Shown: positions 24,672 through 34,266, counted from the first letter of the stretch. The stretch is 36,379 nucleotides of DNA from Fidelibacterota bacterium (GCA_004124475.1 SCKK01000037.1:1-36379), one strand, 5' to 3'. A program made the numbers and translations. Notes: generated by a model from the sequence alone, not told the origin.

Positions 24672-25520
24672 TTGGCACGGCGGTTTTTAATTGTTAATGC
24701 TGATGATTTTGGCAGATCAAGTGATGCTAATAAAGCAATACTGAAATCAATTTCAGAAGGTATTGTAAAAAGTGTCACAGTAATGGTAAACACATCTCAT
24801 GCGTATGAGATTTGTAATATAAAAAAATTGCTTCCCAATCCAAGTATAGGATTACATGTAAACTTAACGGAAGGAAAACCAATTTCTCACCCAGACGTTG
24901 TCCCTTCACTTGTTAATTATAATGGTGAATTTTTAGGTTTTAAAGGTTTTATAAGGAATTTGGTCTCTGGTAGAATAAAAAGGGCTGATTTAAGAATTGA
25001 AATTGAAACACAGATGGATCGACTTTTTGATATTATCGGTACTGTTGACCATATTGATTCGCATAAACATATACATATATATCCATCGGTTTTAAAATCA
25101 ATGCTTTCTGCCGGTAAAAAACGCGGTATTAGTCGTATAAGAACTAATTGTCGATATTTTATTGCCAGTAAAGGTGTACAGTACCCCCAACTATTAATGG
25201 AATTTAAACATTATCGGAAGAACCCTCTTTCTATTTTTGGTAGAATTATAAAATCATTTCAATATAAACTTATAAAGAGTTATAATTTTCGTTCTCCAAA
25301 CTATTTATTAACACCACTTCCTATAATTAAATCAACATCAATAGATAATTATTTTATAGATTCTTTTCAATATGTTTTTAAATATTTACCCTATGGTATT
25401 TCGGAGTTGAACTTTCACCCAGGTAATGTTAAGGAAGAGATGGAATTACTGACCAGTAATGAAATAAGAGATACTCTTAATCGGAACCAAATACAATTGA
25501 CGAGTTATCTTAATATTTGA
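24672..25520 (+). CDS. ChbG/YdjC-family carbohydrate deacetylase
   Basis: This 282-residue protein belongs to the YdjC/ChbG family of metal-dependent N-deacetylases acting on acetylated amino sugars or oligosaccharides. The metal-binding VNADDFGRS lies at residues 8-16, followed by GLHVNLTEGKP (His) and DHIDSHKHIHI (about 127-137), which holds the HxxxH ligands. A C-terminal NFHPGN motif near 265 supplies the last histidine. The start is TTG at 24672, with GAGGT at 24661-24665 properly spaced. No signal peptide is present. It opens the AT-rich block. In this setting it probably removes an acetyl group from GlcNAc- or ManNAc-containing intermediates, perhaps of lipid-linked sugars; that role is inferred. 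Confidence 0.88.
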   Translation: MARRFLIVNADDFGRSSDANKAILKSISEGIVKSVTVMVNTSHAYEICNIKKLLPNPSIGLHVNLTEGKPISHPDVVPSLVNYNGEFLGFKGFIRNLVSGRIKRADLRIEIETQMDRLFDIIGTVDHIDSHKHIHIYPSVLKSMLSAGKKRGISRIRTNCRYFIASKGVQYPQLLMEFKHYRKNPLSIFGRIIKSFQYKLIKSYNFRSPNYLLTPLPIIKSTSIDNYFIDSFQYVFKYLPYGISELNFHPGNVKEEMELLTSNEIRDTLNRNQIQLTSYLNI

Positions 25521-25545
25521 AAAATTCCATATTATAGGGATATAA

Positions 25546-26247
25546 ATGAACCTTAATAATAAATACAACGACATAAAAATTAACATTGGCTGTGGCCAAA
25601 TTGCTGCTGATGGTTGGTTTAATTTGGATAAATCACCGAATGCGTTGTTGGCAAAACACAAAATTATTCGAAAAATTATAAAAAAATTAAGCATTGTCCC
25701 AGCTAGCGTATTCGAAGCAAATTACCGTTCTGATATTAAAATAGTAGATGTTCACAAAAGAGGTTTACCAGTACCCGATAATTCAACTAGTTGGATATAT
25801 TGTTCACATGTAATAGGTCACATGAGCCGTGATCAAGCACTAAACCTTGCAAATGAATGTTTGAGAGCCTTAAAACCAGGCGGTCGTTTACGGATTGTAA
25901 CACCAAACCTTCGCGATGTAGCAGTATCTTGGCTGGAAAAAATAGATGCTTACTTGAAGAAAAATCGGGATTATTTTTTAAAGTATGATGAACCGGATAT
26001 TGGAATTGGTGATTGTTTTGTAAAATCGATTAACCTTAATCTATACAATAGAGCAAACCTTAGTCGTATTCAAAGATTATTTGATTATCCTCTCCAGCAC
26101 TATTATGATTTGGATTCATTGACTTTATTATTAAAAATTGCCGGTTTTTCTGATGTCAAAGAATCATGTTTCAGAATAACTTCGATGCCAGATATCGAAT
26201 ATCTAGAAAAGAATGCTGAATCTTTATATGTTGAAGCAATAAAGTGA
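25546..26247 (+). CDS. SAM-dependent methyltransferase-like protein
   Basis: This 233-residue protein reads KINIGCGQIAADGWFNLDKSP at the start, the variant motif I of a methyltransferase subgroup found in polysaccharide loci ('..NLGCG....GWxNxD..'). It then has LPVPDNSTSWIYCSHVIGHM, where a serine/histidine pair replaces the usual EH.LEH, and CLRALKPGGRLRIVTPNLR, typical of the Methyltransf_11 fold. The normal CSHVLEH is here CSHVIGH, so the catalytic or binding Glu is lost; activity may be altered. TAGGGATATAA before the ATG gives a fair ribosome binding site. It lies 25 bases after the deacetylase gene and is probably co-transcribed. The acceptor is unknown. Confidence 0.8.
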   Translation: MNLNNKYNDIKINIGCGQIAADGWFNLDKSPNALLAKHKIIRKIIKKLSIVPASVFEANYRSDIKIVDVHKRGLPVPDNSTSWIYCSHVIGHMSRDQALNLANECLRALKPGGRLRIVTPNLRDVAVSWLEKIDAYLKKNRDYFLKYDEPDIGIGDCFVKSINLNLYNRANLSRIQRLFDYPLQHYYDLDSLTLLLKIAGFSDVKESCFRITSMPDIEYLEKNAESLYVEAIK

Positions 26248-26312
26248 TTATTTACTACCTTTTTATAAGATCAATATAATCTTAAACTAAAAGTAAAGGG
26301 ATAATAATACAT

Positions 26313-27290
26313 ATGAAAGCACTAGTTACTGGAGGTGCTGGCTTTATTGGCAGTCACTTATCAGAAAAATTAATTGAACAAGGAGATTATGTAACCGTAA
26401 TTGATGATCTTTCAACAGGTAATTTCAACAATATAAAACATTTAACTGATAATCCCCATTTTAATTTTGCAATTGAAACAATATTAGATGAACTTGTTAT
26501 AGACAGATTAGTAAGTGAATGTGACATTATTTATCATTTGGCTGCTGTTGTTGGGGTTGAGCTTGTGGTAAAGGAATCGGTGCGTACTATAGAGACCAAT
26601 GTATTGGGTACTACTATAATGTTGAAAACTGCAAATAGATATAAAAAAAGAATTATTTTGACTTCAACATCTGAAATTTATGGTAAAGGAGTTAATGATT
26701 CATTTGGAGAAAATGACGATAGATTAATGGGACCAATTGTAAATAGCAGGTGGATTTATGCTTGTTCAAAAAGTCTGGATGAATTTCTTGCATTGGCATA
26801 TTTTAATCAAAAGAAATTACCAGTGGTGATATGTCGTCTATTTAATACGATTGGACCTCGACAAACAGGATTTTATGGAATGGTAGTCCCACGTTTTATT
26901 CGACAAGGTTTAACTGGTAAAGATTTAACTGTATACGGAGATGGTAGACAATCTCGTTGTTTTTGTAATGTAACAGATGTGGTTGAAGCATTAATACTGT
27001 TATCAAATAGTAGTAAAGCGGATGGAGAGGTTTATAATATAGGTAGCACCCAAAGTATCACAATTTGCGATTTGGCCAAAAAAATAATTTCCTTAACAAA
27101 TAATTCTTTAAAAATAATATTCGTTCCTTATGAAGAAGCATATGGAGAAGGATTTGAAGACATGCTGAGGAGAAAACCAAACATAAAAAAAATACATAAT
27201 GCGTTTAATTGGCAGCCAAGGATCTCTCTTGATGATTCATTGCAAAGTATAATTGAATATGAAAAAGATTTATTGAATATACCCCAGTAA
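26313..27290 (+). CDS. NAD-dependent sugar epimerase/dehydratase (extended SDR)
   Basis: This 325-residue extended SDR protein has [12 protein letters not shown] at 8-19, VIDDLSTGNFNNI as the second-strand loop, YHLAAVVGVELVV near 83-95, TSTSEIYGKG (about 119) and YACSKSLDE with the YxxxK near 148. The RLFNTIGPRQTGFYGMVVPRFI segment and GDGRQSRCFCNVTD follow. The combination resembles GalE- and UXS-like enzymes; the STSEIYGKG / RLFNTIGPRQTG blocks are seen in ArnA-decarboxylase- and GalE-like subgroups of polysaccharide loci. I cannot tell epimerase from decarboxylase by eye. It is AT-rich like its neighbours, and about 35-40 percent similar to the two decarboxylases at 17287 and 19223, so it is a separate acquisition. 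Confidence 0.85.
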   Translation: MKALVTGGAGFIGSHLSEKLIEQGDYVTVIDDLSTGNFNNIKHLTDNPHFNFAIETILDELVIDRLVSECDIIYHLAAVVGVELVVKESVRTIETNVLGTTIMLKTANRYKKRIILTSTSEIYGKGVNDSFGENDDRLMGPIVNSRWIYACSKSLDEFLALAYFNQKKLPVVICRLFNTIGPRQTGFYGMVVPRFIRQGLTGKDLTVYGDGRQSRCFCNVTDVVEALILLSNSSKADGEVYNIGSTQSITICDLAKKIISLTNNSLKIIFVPYEEAYGEGFEDMLRRKPNIKKIHNAFNWQPRISLDDSLQSIIEYEKDLLNIPQ

Positions 27291-27477
27291 TTTAATGGTA
27301 AAGTTGCAGTTTAGCCACCAATGTTGTTAATTTACACATATGTCAAAATGATTAAATTGTTTACGTATTACTTTCAATCATCCAAAATGGAAAGTATTAA
27401 AGATATTTAATTTCCCCCATGAATATATATTTATTGGAAAGCAGTAAGTAACATAACAGCCCTTAGAATCCAGAAAT

Positions 27478-28680
27478 ATGAAGGAAAACTTTAAATGGGG
27501 TAAAAGAAACACGGTTATAAAATTAGCTGGATTATTTTCTCATCCCATTCAATACTTTGTGCCTTTATTCAAAGAGTTAGCATCACGCCCTGAGATTAAT
27601 TTGACTATTTATTATTGTAGCCGTCAAGGATTAGAGCCATCCTTTGATCATATGTTTGGTCAGTCTTTTAAGTGGGATATTCCCCTACTTGAAGGTTATC
27701 ATTATGTATTTCTACCGAACTTGCGTAGAAGAATATCAGTAAAGGGTTTCTTTAGCCTAATAAATCCGAGTATTATTAGAGAATTAAATAAAGGTCGTTA
27801 TGATGCTATATTAGTACATGGTTATGAACATGCCACGAAATGGATTGCTTTTTTAGCTAGCACGTTGTCAGGTATAAAGATAATGTTTCACGGTGAATCT
27901 CACCTGGAAGCACCCAGATCAAATTTAACGATTAAATTAAAAGAGATATTATTAAGACCACTTTTCCGTGGTTTTGATGTCTTTTTATATATTGGAGAAC
28001 GAAATAGAGAGTATTACAAATATTATGGGGTTAAGTATAGTCAACTCTTTTTCACCCCATATACTGTGGATAATTCATTTTTTAGAAGGGCAAAAGATAA
28101 AATTGTTGAAAAACGAAATGAAATTAGAAAAAGTTTTGGGATTTTAGATAATAATCCTGTGATTCTATTTATTGGAAAGTTATATAATGTTAAACAACCA
28201 ATTTTATTGCTTGATGCTTTTTACCGCGTAAGAAAAGAATTTCCTTGTCATTTATTGATTGTGGGGGATGGAGAATTGCGGAGTGATATTGAAGCTGAAA
28301 TTTGCAATCGAGGTATACCAGACGTAAAAATCACAGGGTTTCTTAATCAAACAAAAATACCTGAAGCCTATGTAGCAGGAGATGTCTTTGTATTACCGTC
28401 ATCTAAAGAGAGATGGGGAATTACCGTTAATGAAGCGATGAATTATTCATTGCCCATTGTGGTGAGCGATCGTGTCGGTTGCGCACCAGATCTTGTAAAA
28501 CAGGATATAAATGGATATATTGTTCAACACGATAGTGTTCATGCTCTAGCTAATGCTATTGAGAAGTTAGTGTTAAATGATAATCTAAGGAAATCTTTTG
28601 GTGAGCGTTCTTTAGAGATTATTGAGAATTGGAATATAAAGCTTACAGCTGATGGAATTATAGAGGCACTTAATTTTTGA
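27478..28680 (+). CDS. GT4-family glycosyltransferase
   Basis: This is a 400-residue GT-B enzyme. The acceptor half begins LAGLFSHPIQYFVPLFKELA and has WDIPLLEGYHYVFLPN, HGYEHATKW and FHGESHLEAPR. The donor half has VILFIGKLYNVKQP (about 222), LIVGDGELRS, ITGFLNQTKIPEAYVAGDVF and SSKERWGITVNEAMNYSLP with the EX7E motif (about 310-318). It is the intact relative of the truncated gene at 24312. This subgroup is common beside asparagine-synthetase-like and SDR genes. A gap of 187 AT-rich bases separates it from the preceding epimerase gene, and no clear ribosome binding site precedes the ATG, so the start is less sure than the frame. Confidence 0.9.
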   Translation: MKENFKWGKRNTVIKLAGLFSHPIQYFVPLFKELASRPEINLTIYYCSRQGLEPSFDHMFGQSFKWDIPLLEGYHYVFLPNLRRRISVKGFFSLINPSIIRELNKGRYDAILVHGYEHATKWIAFLASTLSGIKIMFHGESHLEAPRSNLTIKLKEILLRPLFRGFDVFLYIGERNREYYKYYGVKYSQLFFTPYTVDNSFFRRAKDKIVEKRNEIRKSFGILDNNPVILFIGKLYNVKQPILLLDAFYRVRKEFPCHLLIVGDGELRSDIEAEICNRGIPDVKITGFLNQTKIPEAYVAGDVFVLPSSKERWGITVNEAMNYSLPIVVSDRVGCAPDLVKQDINGYIVQHDSVHALANAIEKLVLNDNLRKSFGERSLEIIENWNIKLTADGIIEALNF

Positions 28681-28867
28681 TTTGAATAAGGAACCTATCT
28701 ATTTATTTTTATCCTGTAAGGAACTTTAATTTGGGATAATTTTATAATTATATATATCTAAGCTATTTTCTTAACCAATACTTTAATAAACGAATTCATC
28801 TTTAATAATTTAGTACTTAGAATACGGATTATTTCTACGCTGGAACTAAAGCATTGGATAAACTGCC

Positions 28868-29893
28868 ATGAAAATTCTCTTCATTGGTAACCTTAACAAA
28901 TATACACGCTCTTATCAACGATTTAGAGCCATGGTTGAAATGGGTTATGAGGTTAAGGGTTTATCATTCGAACCTATAGGGACTGTGGCAGGTATAACAG
29001 AAGATACCCGCACTTTATATCAAAAGGTTATGAATAAACTTGGTCACCCTTTGGATATAACAGATGTAAATGGGAAAATGATAAATGAATATAATAGGAT
29101 ACATTATGATTTGGCCTGGATTGAAAAAGGATTGATGGTAAAACCAAAAATACTTAATCAGATTAAAGAAAAGGTAAAGACAAAACTTTTGTTTTATTCT
29201 AATGACAATATGTCAAAAAAACATTATCAATCAAGATACTTTTTACAATCAATCTGTATATATGATTATATAGTTATAATAAAAGAATATAATGCAGATT
29301 TTTTCACTATTAGAGGATGTAAAAATGTTATATCAGTTGATCGTTCATATGATAAATATTATATAAAAAATCGACCTGACAATACTCCATATATATATGA
29401 TGTGGTTTTTATAGGTACTTACGAAAAACATAGGTACAAAATGTTATTGGAATTGGCGAATGAAGGAATTACTGTTACTGTTTTTGGAAACAACTGGCCA
29501 ATGTATTCAAACCCGTTTTTAAATATTATGCACAGGCCAATATATGGAGACGAGTTTATATATGTAATGCACACGTCTAAAATTATTCTTAATTTTCTTA
29601 GAAAATGTAATGATGATAAAACCACCGGTCGGACATTTGAAATCCCCGCATCTGGTTCCTTTATGCTTTCAGAAAGGACAAAAGAGCAGTTGAAATATTT
29701 TGAGGAAGGCAAAGAGTCTGAGTTTTTCGGTAGCAAAGAAGAGTTGTTAGAAAAATCAATTTATTACTTGAATCACGATGAAAAACGTGAGTCTATTGCA
29801 AGAGAAGGGAGAAAACGTTGTGTGTATAGCGGTTATAGTCACCATGATCGTTTGGAATACATATTGAGTGAAATTAACAGAACACGTAATTAG
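28868..29893 (+). CDS. CgeB-like glycosyltransferase (GT1-like C-terminal domain)
   Basis: This 341-residue protein begins MKILFIGNLNKYTRSYQRFR. It has YDVVFIGTYEKHRYKMLLEL in the middle (about 176), FGNNWP near 203, and the C-terminal EIPASGSFMLSERTKEQLKY and YFEEGKESEFFGSKEELLEK. The last two blocks are the signature of the CgeB / Glyco_trans_1_2 family (PF13524), in which G(G)FLLSe.....fFe.GkE...f.s.eEL is conserved. CgeB-type proteins take part in spore-coat and envelope glycosylation and are frequent in polysaccharide loci, but their donor and acceptor are mostly unknown. One base separates its TAG from the next ATG, so the two are co-translated. Confidence 0.82.
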   Translation: MKILFIGNLNKYTRSYQRFRAMVEMGYEVKGLSFEPIGTVAGITEDTRTLYQKVMNKLGHPLDITDVNGKMINEYNRIHYDLAWIEKGLMVKPKILNQIKEKVKTKLLFYSNDNMSKKHYQSRYFLQSICIYDYIVIIKEYNADFFTIRGCKNVISVDRSYDKYYIKNRPDNTPYIYDVVFIGTYEKHRYKMLLELANEGITVTVFGNNWPMYSNPFLNIMHRPIYGDEFIYVMHTSKIILNFLRKCNDDKTTGRTFEIPASGSFMLSERTKEQLKYFEEGKESEFFGSKEELLEKSIYYLNHDEKRESIAREGRKRCVYSGYSHHDRLEYILSEINRTRN

Positions 29894-29894
29894 T

Positions 29895-30593
29895 ATGAAA
29901 AACTTGATTAAGAAATTTTATCACGAGCATTTTATTACAGATTTAACACGTCGTTTAACAACTTTAAAGTTATTCGATGAAGTTAGGAGAGATGGGGGTA
30001 AAATTTTGATAATTGGTGCAGGTGGAATGAATGAATGGAAATTCTTTGAAAACCAATGTTTTGATGTACATGTGCTGGATTTAAGAAAAATAGAAGGGCC
30101 AAAACATTTCTATCAGCAATCAATAACAGAAAAAACACCATTCAATGATCAAGAATTTGACTACATCATAATGTCAATCGTACTAGAATACGTTATTGAT
30201 GATATTAGAGCGCTACAAGAAATATTCAGGATACTGAAAGATGGTGGGTCATTGATTATCCAAATTTATTACTATAAGGATAAAACAAATTTTCCACTCA
30301 GAATTTATTCCAGAGATACGATTACTGATATATTGAAGTATGTACAATTTAAAATAATAAGGATTTATCCCTGGGGATTTATGAACTATTTATTTTCATA
30401 TCGACTGATAAAGATATTAATCCTTTTAATGATTAAGTTTTTTATTAAGGACTTATCTGTCTGGGTAAAGATTGACAAACTGTTGTCTAAGAAATTTGAT
30501 TTTATGAGAAAATACATAAGCTTTCCAGGCGGCGGTTTTATAGTTTGCAGGAAAAACCACAGTTTGAAGTTTCAACATTATGTAGATATATAA
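29895..30593 (+). CDS. Class I SAM-dependent methyltransferase
   Basis: This 232-residue protein has KILIIGAGGMNEWKFFEN (motif I, about 37-54), VHVLDLRKIEGPK (motif II) and FDYIIMSIVLEYVIDD then IFRILKDGGSLIIQIYYY. The motif I GAGG replaces the usual GCGxG, and LEYV replaces LEH. The C-terminal third is strongly hydrophobic (LIKILILLMIKFFIK), suggesting membrane contact, as for enzymes acting on lipid-linked sugars. The start is taken as ATG 29895, just after the CgeB-like stop at 29891-29893, rather than an earlier in-frame TTG-type start that would overlap it. Very AT-rich, as the block around it. Confidence 0.78.
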   Translation: MKNLIKKFYHEHFITDLTRRLTTLKLFDEVRRDGGKILIIGAGGMNEWKFFENQCFDVHVLDLRKIEGPKHFYQQSITEKTPFNDQEFDYIIMSIVLEYVIDDIRALQEIFRILKDGGSLIIQIYYYKDKTNFPLRIYSRDTITDILKYVQFKIIRIYPWGFMNYLFSYRLIKILILLMIKFFIKDLSVWVKIDKLLSKKFDFMRKYISFPGGGFIVCRKNHSLKFQHYVDI

Positions 30594-30671
30594 AATTTTC
30601 TATTTCTGTAATTTTCAAATATTTGATTTATATTATACTCGATTATATTGTATTAATAGCACTTATCGATC

Positions 30672-32294
30672 ATGCCTGTCATTGATATTAGACAATTAGA
30701 CAACAAAAGAATCATTAATTCGGATGTATGTATTGTTGGGGGGGGTATCTCTGGCGTTATTTTGGCAGAAAAACTTAGTGAAAAGTCTAAGGTTTCTCTT
30801 ATAGAAAGTGGTGATATTAAACCAAATGATGAAATACAATCATTATATAATCTAGATTGCGTTGGTTATCCATTACGACCCGATTTTCAGAGTAGAGTCA
30901 GGCAGCTTGGTGGTAGCTGCAACTTATGGCCGGGACGATGCATGATACTCAATGAATTAGATTTCAGAAAAAGAGAGTGGGTTAATTATAGTGGGTGGCC
31001 AATCACTTATGCAGAATTGATACAATATTATCAACCTGCAGCGGTGATACTCAACTTACCTTCAATTGAATTATTTAAATCTGATTATAAATTTAATGAA
31101 TATTGTAATATTGGAAAATCTATACGATCTACTAATAAATTTATCTTTAGGAATTCCTTATGGGCAAAAAAACCAGAACGATTTGGACATAAGACAAGGC
31201 ACTGGCATACACTTAAAACAAATCAAAATATTACTATGTACATCCATGCGAACCTGAATCATATAGAATTGAGCGAATCGAAACAGGCGGTAAACAGTAT
31301 TCTGGTAAAAACCCTTAGCGAGAAATCATTCATTTTTAAAAGCAGGTTTTTGATTCTGGCCTGCGGAGGGATTGAAAACGCAAGGATTTTGTTATCGTCA
31401 AGGAGCCAGATGAAGAATGGTGTTGGTAATGACCATGACCTTGTAGGAAGGTACTATATGGATCACCCAACCGCTGTATCAACCGAAATCAAACTTAAGA
31501 AGAAAATTTTTCCTTCTTATTTGTTTGGGTTACCAATTAAAAACGGCAGGGTACAAATAGGCATAGGTTTTAATGATGATTACCAGTCAAGAAAGGGTTT
31601 GCTGAATAACTACGTTCAACTTGAACCTAAGTTTCCTCAAAAATATGAGGAAGCCTATGAGGTAATTATCAGGAACGCAAAGAAATTGTTAAGAAAAGGT
31701 TATTCAGGCCATCGATTTACTTTTGGCAACGTTGGAATTACGAAAATACCTGAAATTATATATCTTCTAACTCCCAAAGATCTAATCCCTCATTTCTTGA
31801 TCAGGTGGTATAGTGGTTGGCAGAAATTGTTTGCCAGGCCTATTGGTGCTGACCAATTGGTTATGGTACATCATTTAGAACAAGAACCAGACCCCGAAAG
31901 TAGAGTATTATTAAATCATGAAAAAGATGTGCTTGGGATGAATTGCGTTTCGCTTAATTGGAAGATTAGTAACAAATCAAAACGAACTGCAGACATCTTA
32001 CAAAGACAATTATACCAATACCTAAAACAAACAGGTTTGGTTAAAAGGAACGATACCTTTTTTAATGAGAATTTATCTGACTTTAAAGATGCTTCACATC
32101 ATATGGGAACAACCCGTATGGGTGAAAATGAAAAAACAGGTGTTGTGGACAAGAACTGTAAAGTTTTTGGTATTGATAATCTATATATTGCTGGCAGTTC
32201 CATATTTCCCACATCTGGCCATGCAAATTCGACTCTGACCATTGCAGCTTTGGCATTACGACTTGCGGAACATATACGGATGCGCATGTCATGA
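30672..32294 (+). CDS. GMC-family FAD-dependent oxidoreductase
   Basis: This 540-residue glucose-methanol-choline family enzyme oxidises an alcohol to an aldehyde or ketone using FAD. The dinucleotide-binding CIVGGGISGVILAEKL lies near 20-35 and ends with the acidic ESGD. A GGSCNLWPGRC loop near 86, LACGGIENARILL near 232 and GRYYMDHP follow. The C-terminal HHMGTTRMG (about 475) and AGSSIFPTSGHANSTLTI (about 506-523) hold the His/Asn catalytic pair. There is no signal peptide, so it acts in the cytosol. Its stop overlaps the aminotransferase start by ATGA, strongly implying successive or linked reactions, such as oxidising a sugar hydroxyl that is then aminated. GC content rises again relative to the preceding block. 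Confidence 0.9.
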   Translation: MPVIDIRQLDNKRIINSDVCIVGGGISGVILAEKLSEKSKVSLIESGDIKPNDEIQSLYNLDCVGYPLRPDFQSRVRQLGGSCNLWPGRCMILNELDFRKREWVNYSGWPITYAELIQYYQPAAVILNLPSIELFKSDYKFNEYCNIGKSIRSTNKFIFRNSLWAKKPERFGHKTRHWHTLKTNQNITMYIHANLNHIELSESKQAVNSILVKTLSEKSFIFKSRFLILACGGIENARILLSSRSQMKNGVGNDHDLVGRYYMDHPTAVSTEIKLKKKIFPSYLFGLPIKNGRVQIGIGFNDDYQSRKGLLNNYVQLEPKFPQKYEEAYEVIIRNAKKLLRKGYSGHRFTFGNVGITKIPEIIYLLTPKDLIPHFLIRWYSGWQKLFARPIGADQLVMVHHLEQEPDPESRVLLNHEKDVLGMNCVSLNWKISNKSKRTADILQRQLYQYLKQTGLVKRNDTFFNENLSDFKDASHHMGTTRMGENEKTGVVDKNCKVFGIDNLYIAGSSIFPTSGHANSTLTIAALALRLAEHIRMRMS

Positions 32295-33532
32295 GCCGAT
32301 CATCATTGATTATTTTCAGGGGTTTAAGTATTGTATACAAAATTTTCTATATACTGCAACCCGTTGAAATATTGAAGAAAGTATTAAAGGTATTATCGGT
32401 TTCTTCGGCAGTCATCAAAAATCAAACTACTTTTTATCCTAAGTTTGTCCTAGATTTTGAAAACAGTTTTGCAGAATATATTGGTTGTAAATATGGTTTG
32501 AGTTTCTGCAACGGTACGTCTTCGATTGAAGCAGCCTTATTTGCATTAAACATTGGCCCTGGTGATGAGGTATTAGTACCTTCTGCAACATTTCACGCGT
32601 CCATAAATCCTATTCTGAATGCAGGCGCTACGCCGGTGTACATAGATATTGATAAAGAAACTGTGACCATTTCACCATCAGATTTGCGTAGAAAAATAAC
32701 CACCAACTCAAAAAGCATAATGGTAGTACACCTGTGGGGCAATGTAGCAGAAATGGATGAAATCATTCAAATTGCAAAAGATCACGGGCTAAGTATCATT
32801 GAGGATGCATCCCACGCTCATGGTGCCGAGTGGGATGGGGAAAAGGTAGGGTCCCTTGGTGACATCGGTTGTTTCAGTTTGCAAGGGTCCAAACCAATAT
32901 CAGCAGGCGAGGGAGGTATGGCTGTCACAAATTCTGAAAATCTATTTTACCGGATGTCAATGTATGGGCATTTCGGTAGACATGGAACTGAAATAAATTA
33001 TCAAGACAATAATATTAGTAAAACAGGGCTGGGTACAAAAAGAAGAGCCAACCCCCTTGGGATTGCCGCTGCAAATATAGATTTACGATATAACGATTAC
33101 TATAACAGGAAGAAAAACAAGAATTGGAGAAGATTGGGAAATACAATAAATAAAATGCTGGGCTTGCAAATGTCTGAAAAATCAGCGCAAGTCTTAATGG
33201 GAGGTTATTTTGGCGGAATTCCATTACGTGTTAATAACAAAAAAGCAAGTGTGCGTACCATTATAAAACTGTTGAATCAATGCGGGATTGCTGCTCATGC
33301 TTACCCTTACCCTATGCATCATCAAATGGGTCATATGATTGATGTGGACTATCGGAATATACTTTTTAATGTGAAGGCGACCGAAAACATTGAATTTGAT
33401 TCAGTATCATTGCCAGTCACTGAAACATTGCCATCCAAATTATTGTTCCTCGATAGCAGATTTCTTGTTTTCCTTCCTTTCTGGATGAAATGGGTTTTAG
33501 CTAAAGTACTCAAACGGTCAACAACAGTTTGA
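32291..33532 (+). CDS. DegT/DnrJ/EryC1/StrS-family PLP aminotransferase
   Basis: This 413-residue PLP enzyme of the sugar aminotransferase family transfers an amino group to a keto-sugar. YIGCKYGLSFCNGTSSIEAAL near 59-80 binds PLP phosphate. GDEVLVPSATFHASINPIL and IIEDASHAHGAEWDG (PLP-ring Asp) follow, then SLQGSKPISAGEGG, where the Lys near residue 201 is the PLP-forming lysine. The N-terminus has about 45 extra residues, hydrophobic and basic (LIIFRGLSIVYKIFYILQP), which could bind membrane. An insertion of about 50 residues follows the lysine domain (YYNRKKNKNWRR). It overlaps the GMC oxidoreductase gene, so a ketone made by that flavoenzyme is a reasonable substrate; this is an inference. 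Confidence 0.9.
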   Translation: MSRSSLIIFRGLSIVYKIFYILQPVEILKKVLKVLSVSSAVIKNQTTFYPKFVLDFENSFAEYIGCKYGLSFCNGTSSIEAALFALNIGPGDEVLVPSATFHASINPILNAGATPVYIDIDKETVTISPSDLRRKITTNSKSIMVVHLWGNVAEMDEIIQIAKDHGLSIIEDASHAHGAEWDGEKVGSLGDIGCFSLQGSKPISAGEGGMAVTNSENLFYRMSMYGHFGRHGTEINYQDNNISKTGLGTKRRANPLGIAAANIDLRYNDYYNRKKNKNWRRLGNTINKMLGLQMSEKSAQVLMGGYFGGIPLRVNNKKASVRTIIKLLNQCGIAAHAYPYPMHHQMGHMIDVDYRNILFNVKATENIEFDSVSLPVTETLPSKLLFLDSRFLVFLPFWMKWVLAKVLKRSTTV

Positions 33533-33540
33533 GTAATATA

Positions 33541-34266
33541 ATGTTGAGTCAAATAATGACAGGGAATAGAGATATTGGCGTGACAAGATATGATGGCAAG
33601 AATATTTACGGGTACGGCAATGTGAGATTAGCACCGCATTATGTTATGCATCTAATAAATCCTTTATTTCCATTCTCGAGTTTGTTGGACATCGGTTGTG
33701 GAGATGGAATTGTCAAAGATTATTTACCCGAAAAAGAAAGGGGGGAGGTAGATTATATCGGCATTGATATTGGTGCCGGTATTTATGAGGAAACCAAGAG
33801 TCCTAATATAAAGTACGTACGGGACCATCAAAAGTTGTTGAATAGTATCAATGATACATATGATGTATCTATTTTGATCAATGTCCTTGAGCACACCCTG
33901 GATTTTACCAGTTTGTTTAAGATGGCATTAGAAAAGACAAAAATGTATATACTTGTTACTTTGCCGAATGCAGAAAACATTCATGAACGTTTGAGGTTTC
34001 TTTTAGGAAAAGGAATCAAAACACATATGTTGGACATGATAGGTCTTCACCCTAATCACCGCCATTTGTGGTTGATACAGATAGAAAAGGCGGTAAGGAT
34101 TCTTGAGTCAATAGCAAAAAATTATGAATTTCAATTGATTAATATAACACACTACTTAGCGTTTCCAACAACACCATGGAAAAGAATGATCTATCGATCT
34201 GTGGTTTATCCTTTGCCTTGGTCTGTCAAAGCGAGAAGTTTTGCTATGTTATTTGAAAAAATTTAA
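33541..34266 (+). CDS. Class I SAM-dependent methyltransferase
   Basis: This 241-residue protein has LLDIGCGDGIVKDYLPEK (motif I, about 44-61), YIGIDIGAGIY (motif II), VSILINVLEHTLDFTSLF (motif with LEH) and YILVTLPNAENIHERLRF. It fits the Methyltransf_11/23 groups. ATG 33541 is chosen because the upstream in-frame TTG at 33529 would overlap the preceding gene, and only nine bases lie between that stop and this ATG. It sits between the aminotransferase and a GT4 gene, so it most likely methylates the amino or hydroxyl group of the same sugar, for example an N-methylation; that is speculative. Confidence 0.85.
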   Translation: MLSQIMTGNRDIGVTRYDGKNIYGYGNVRLAPHYVMHLINPLFPFSSLLDIGCGDGIVKDYLPEKERGEVDYIGIDIGAGIYEETKSPNIKYVRDHQKLLNSINDTYDVSILINVLEHTLDFTSLFKMALEKTKMYILVTLPNAENIHERLRFLLGKGIKTHMLDMIGLHPNHRHLWLIQIEKAVRILESIAKNYEFQLINITHYLAFPTTPWKRMIYRSVVYPLPWSVKARSFAMLFEKI

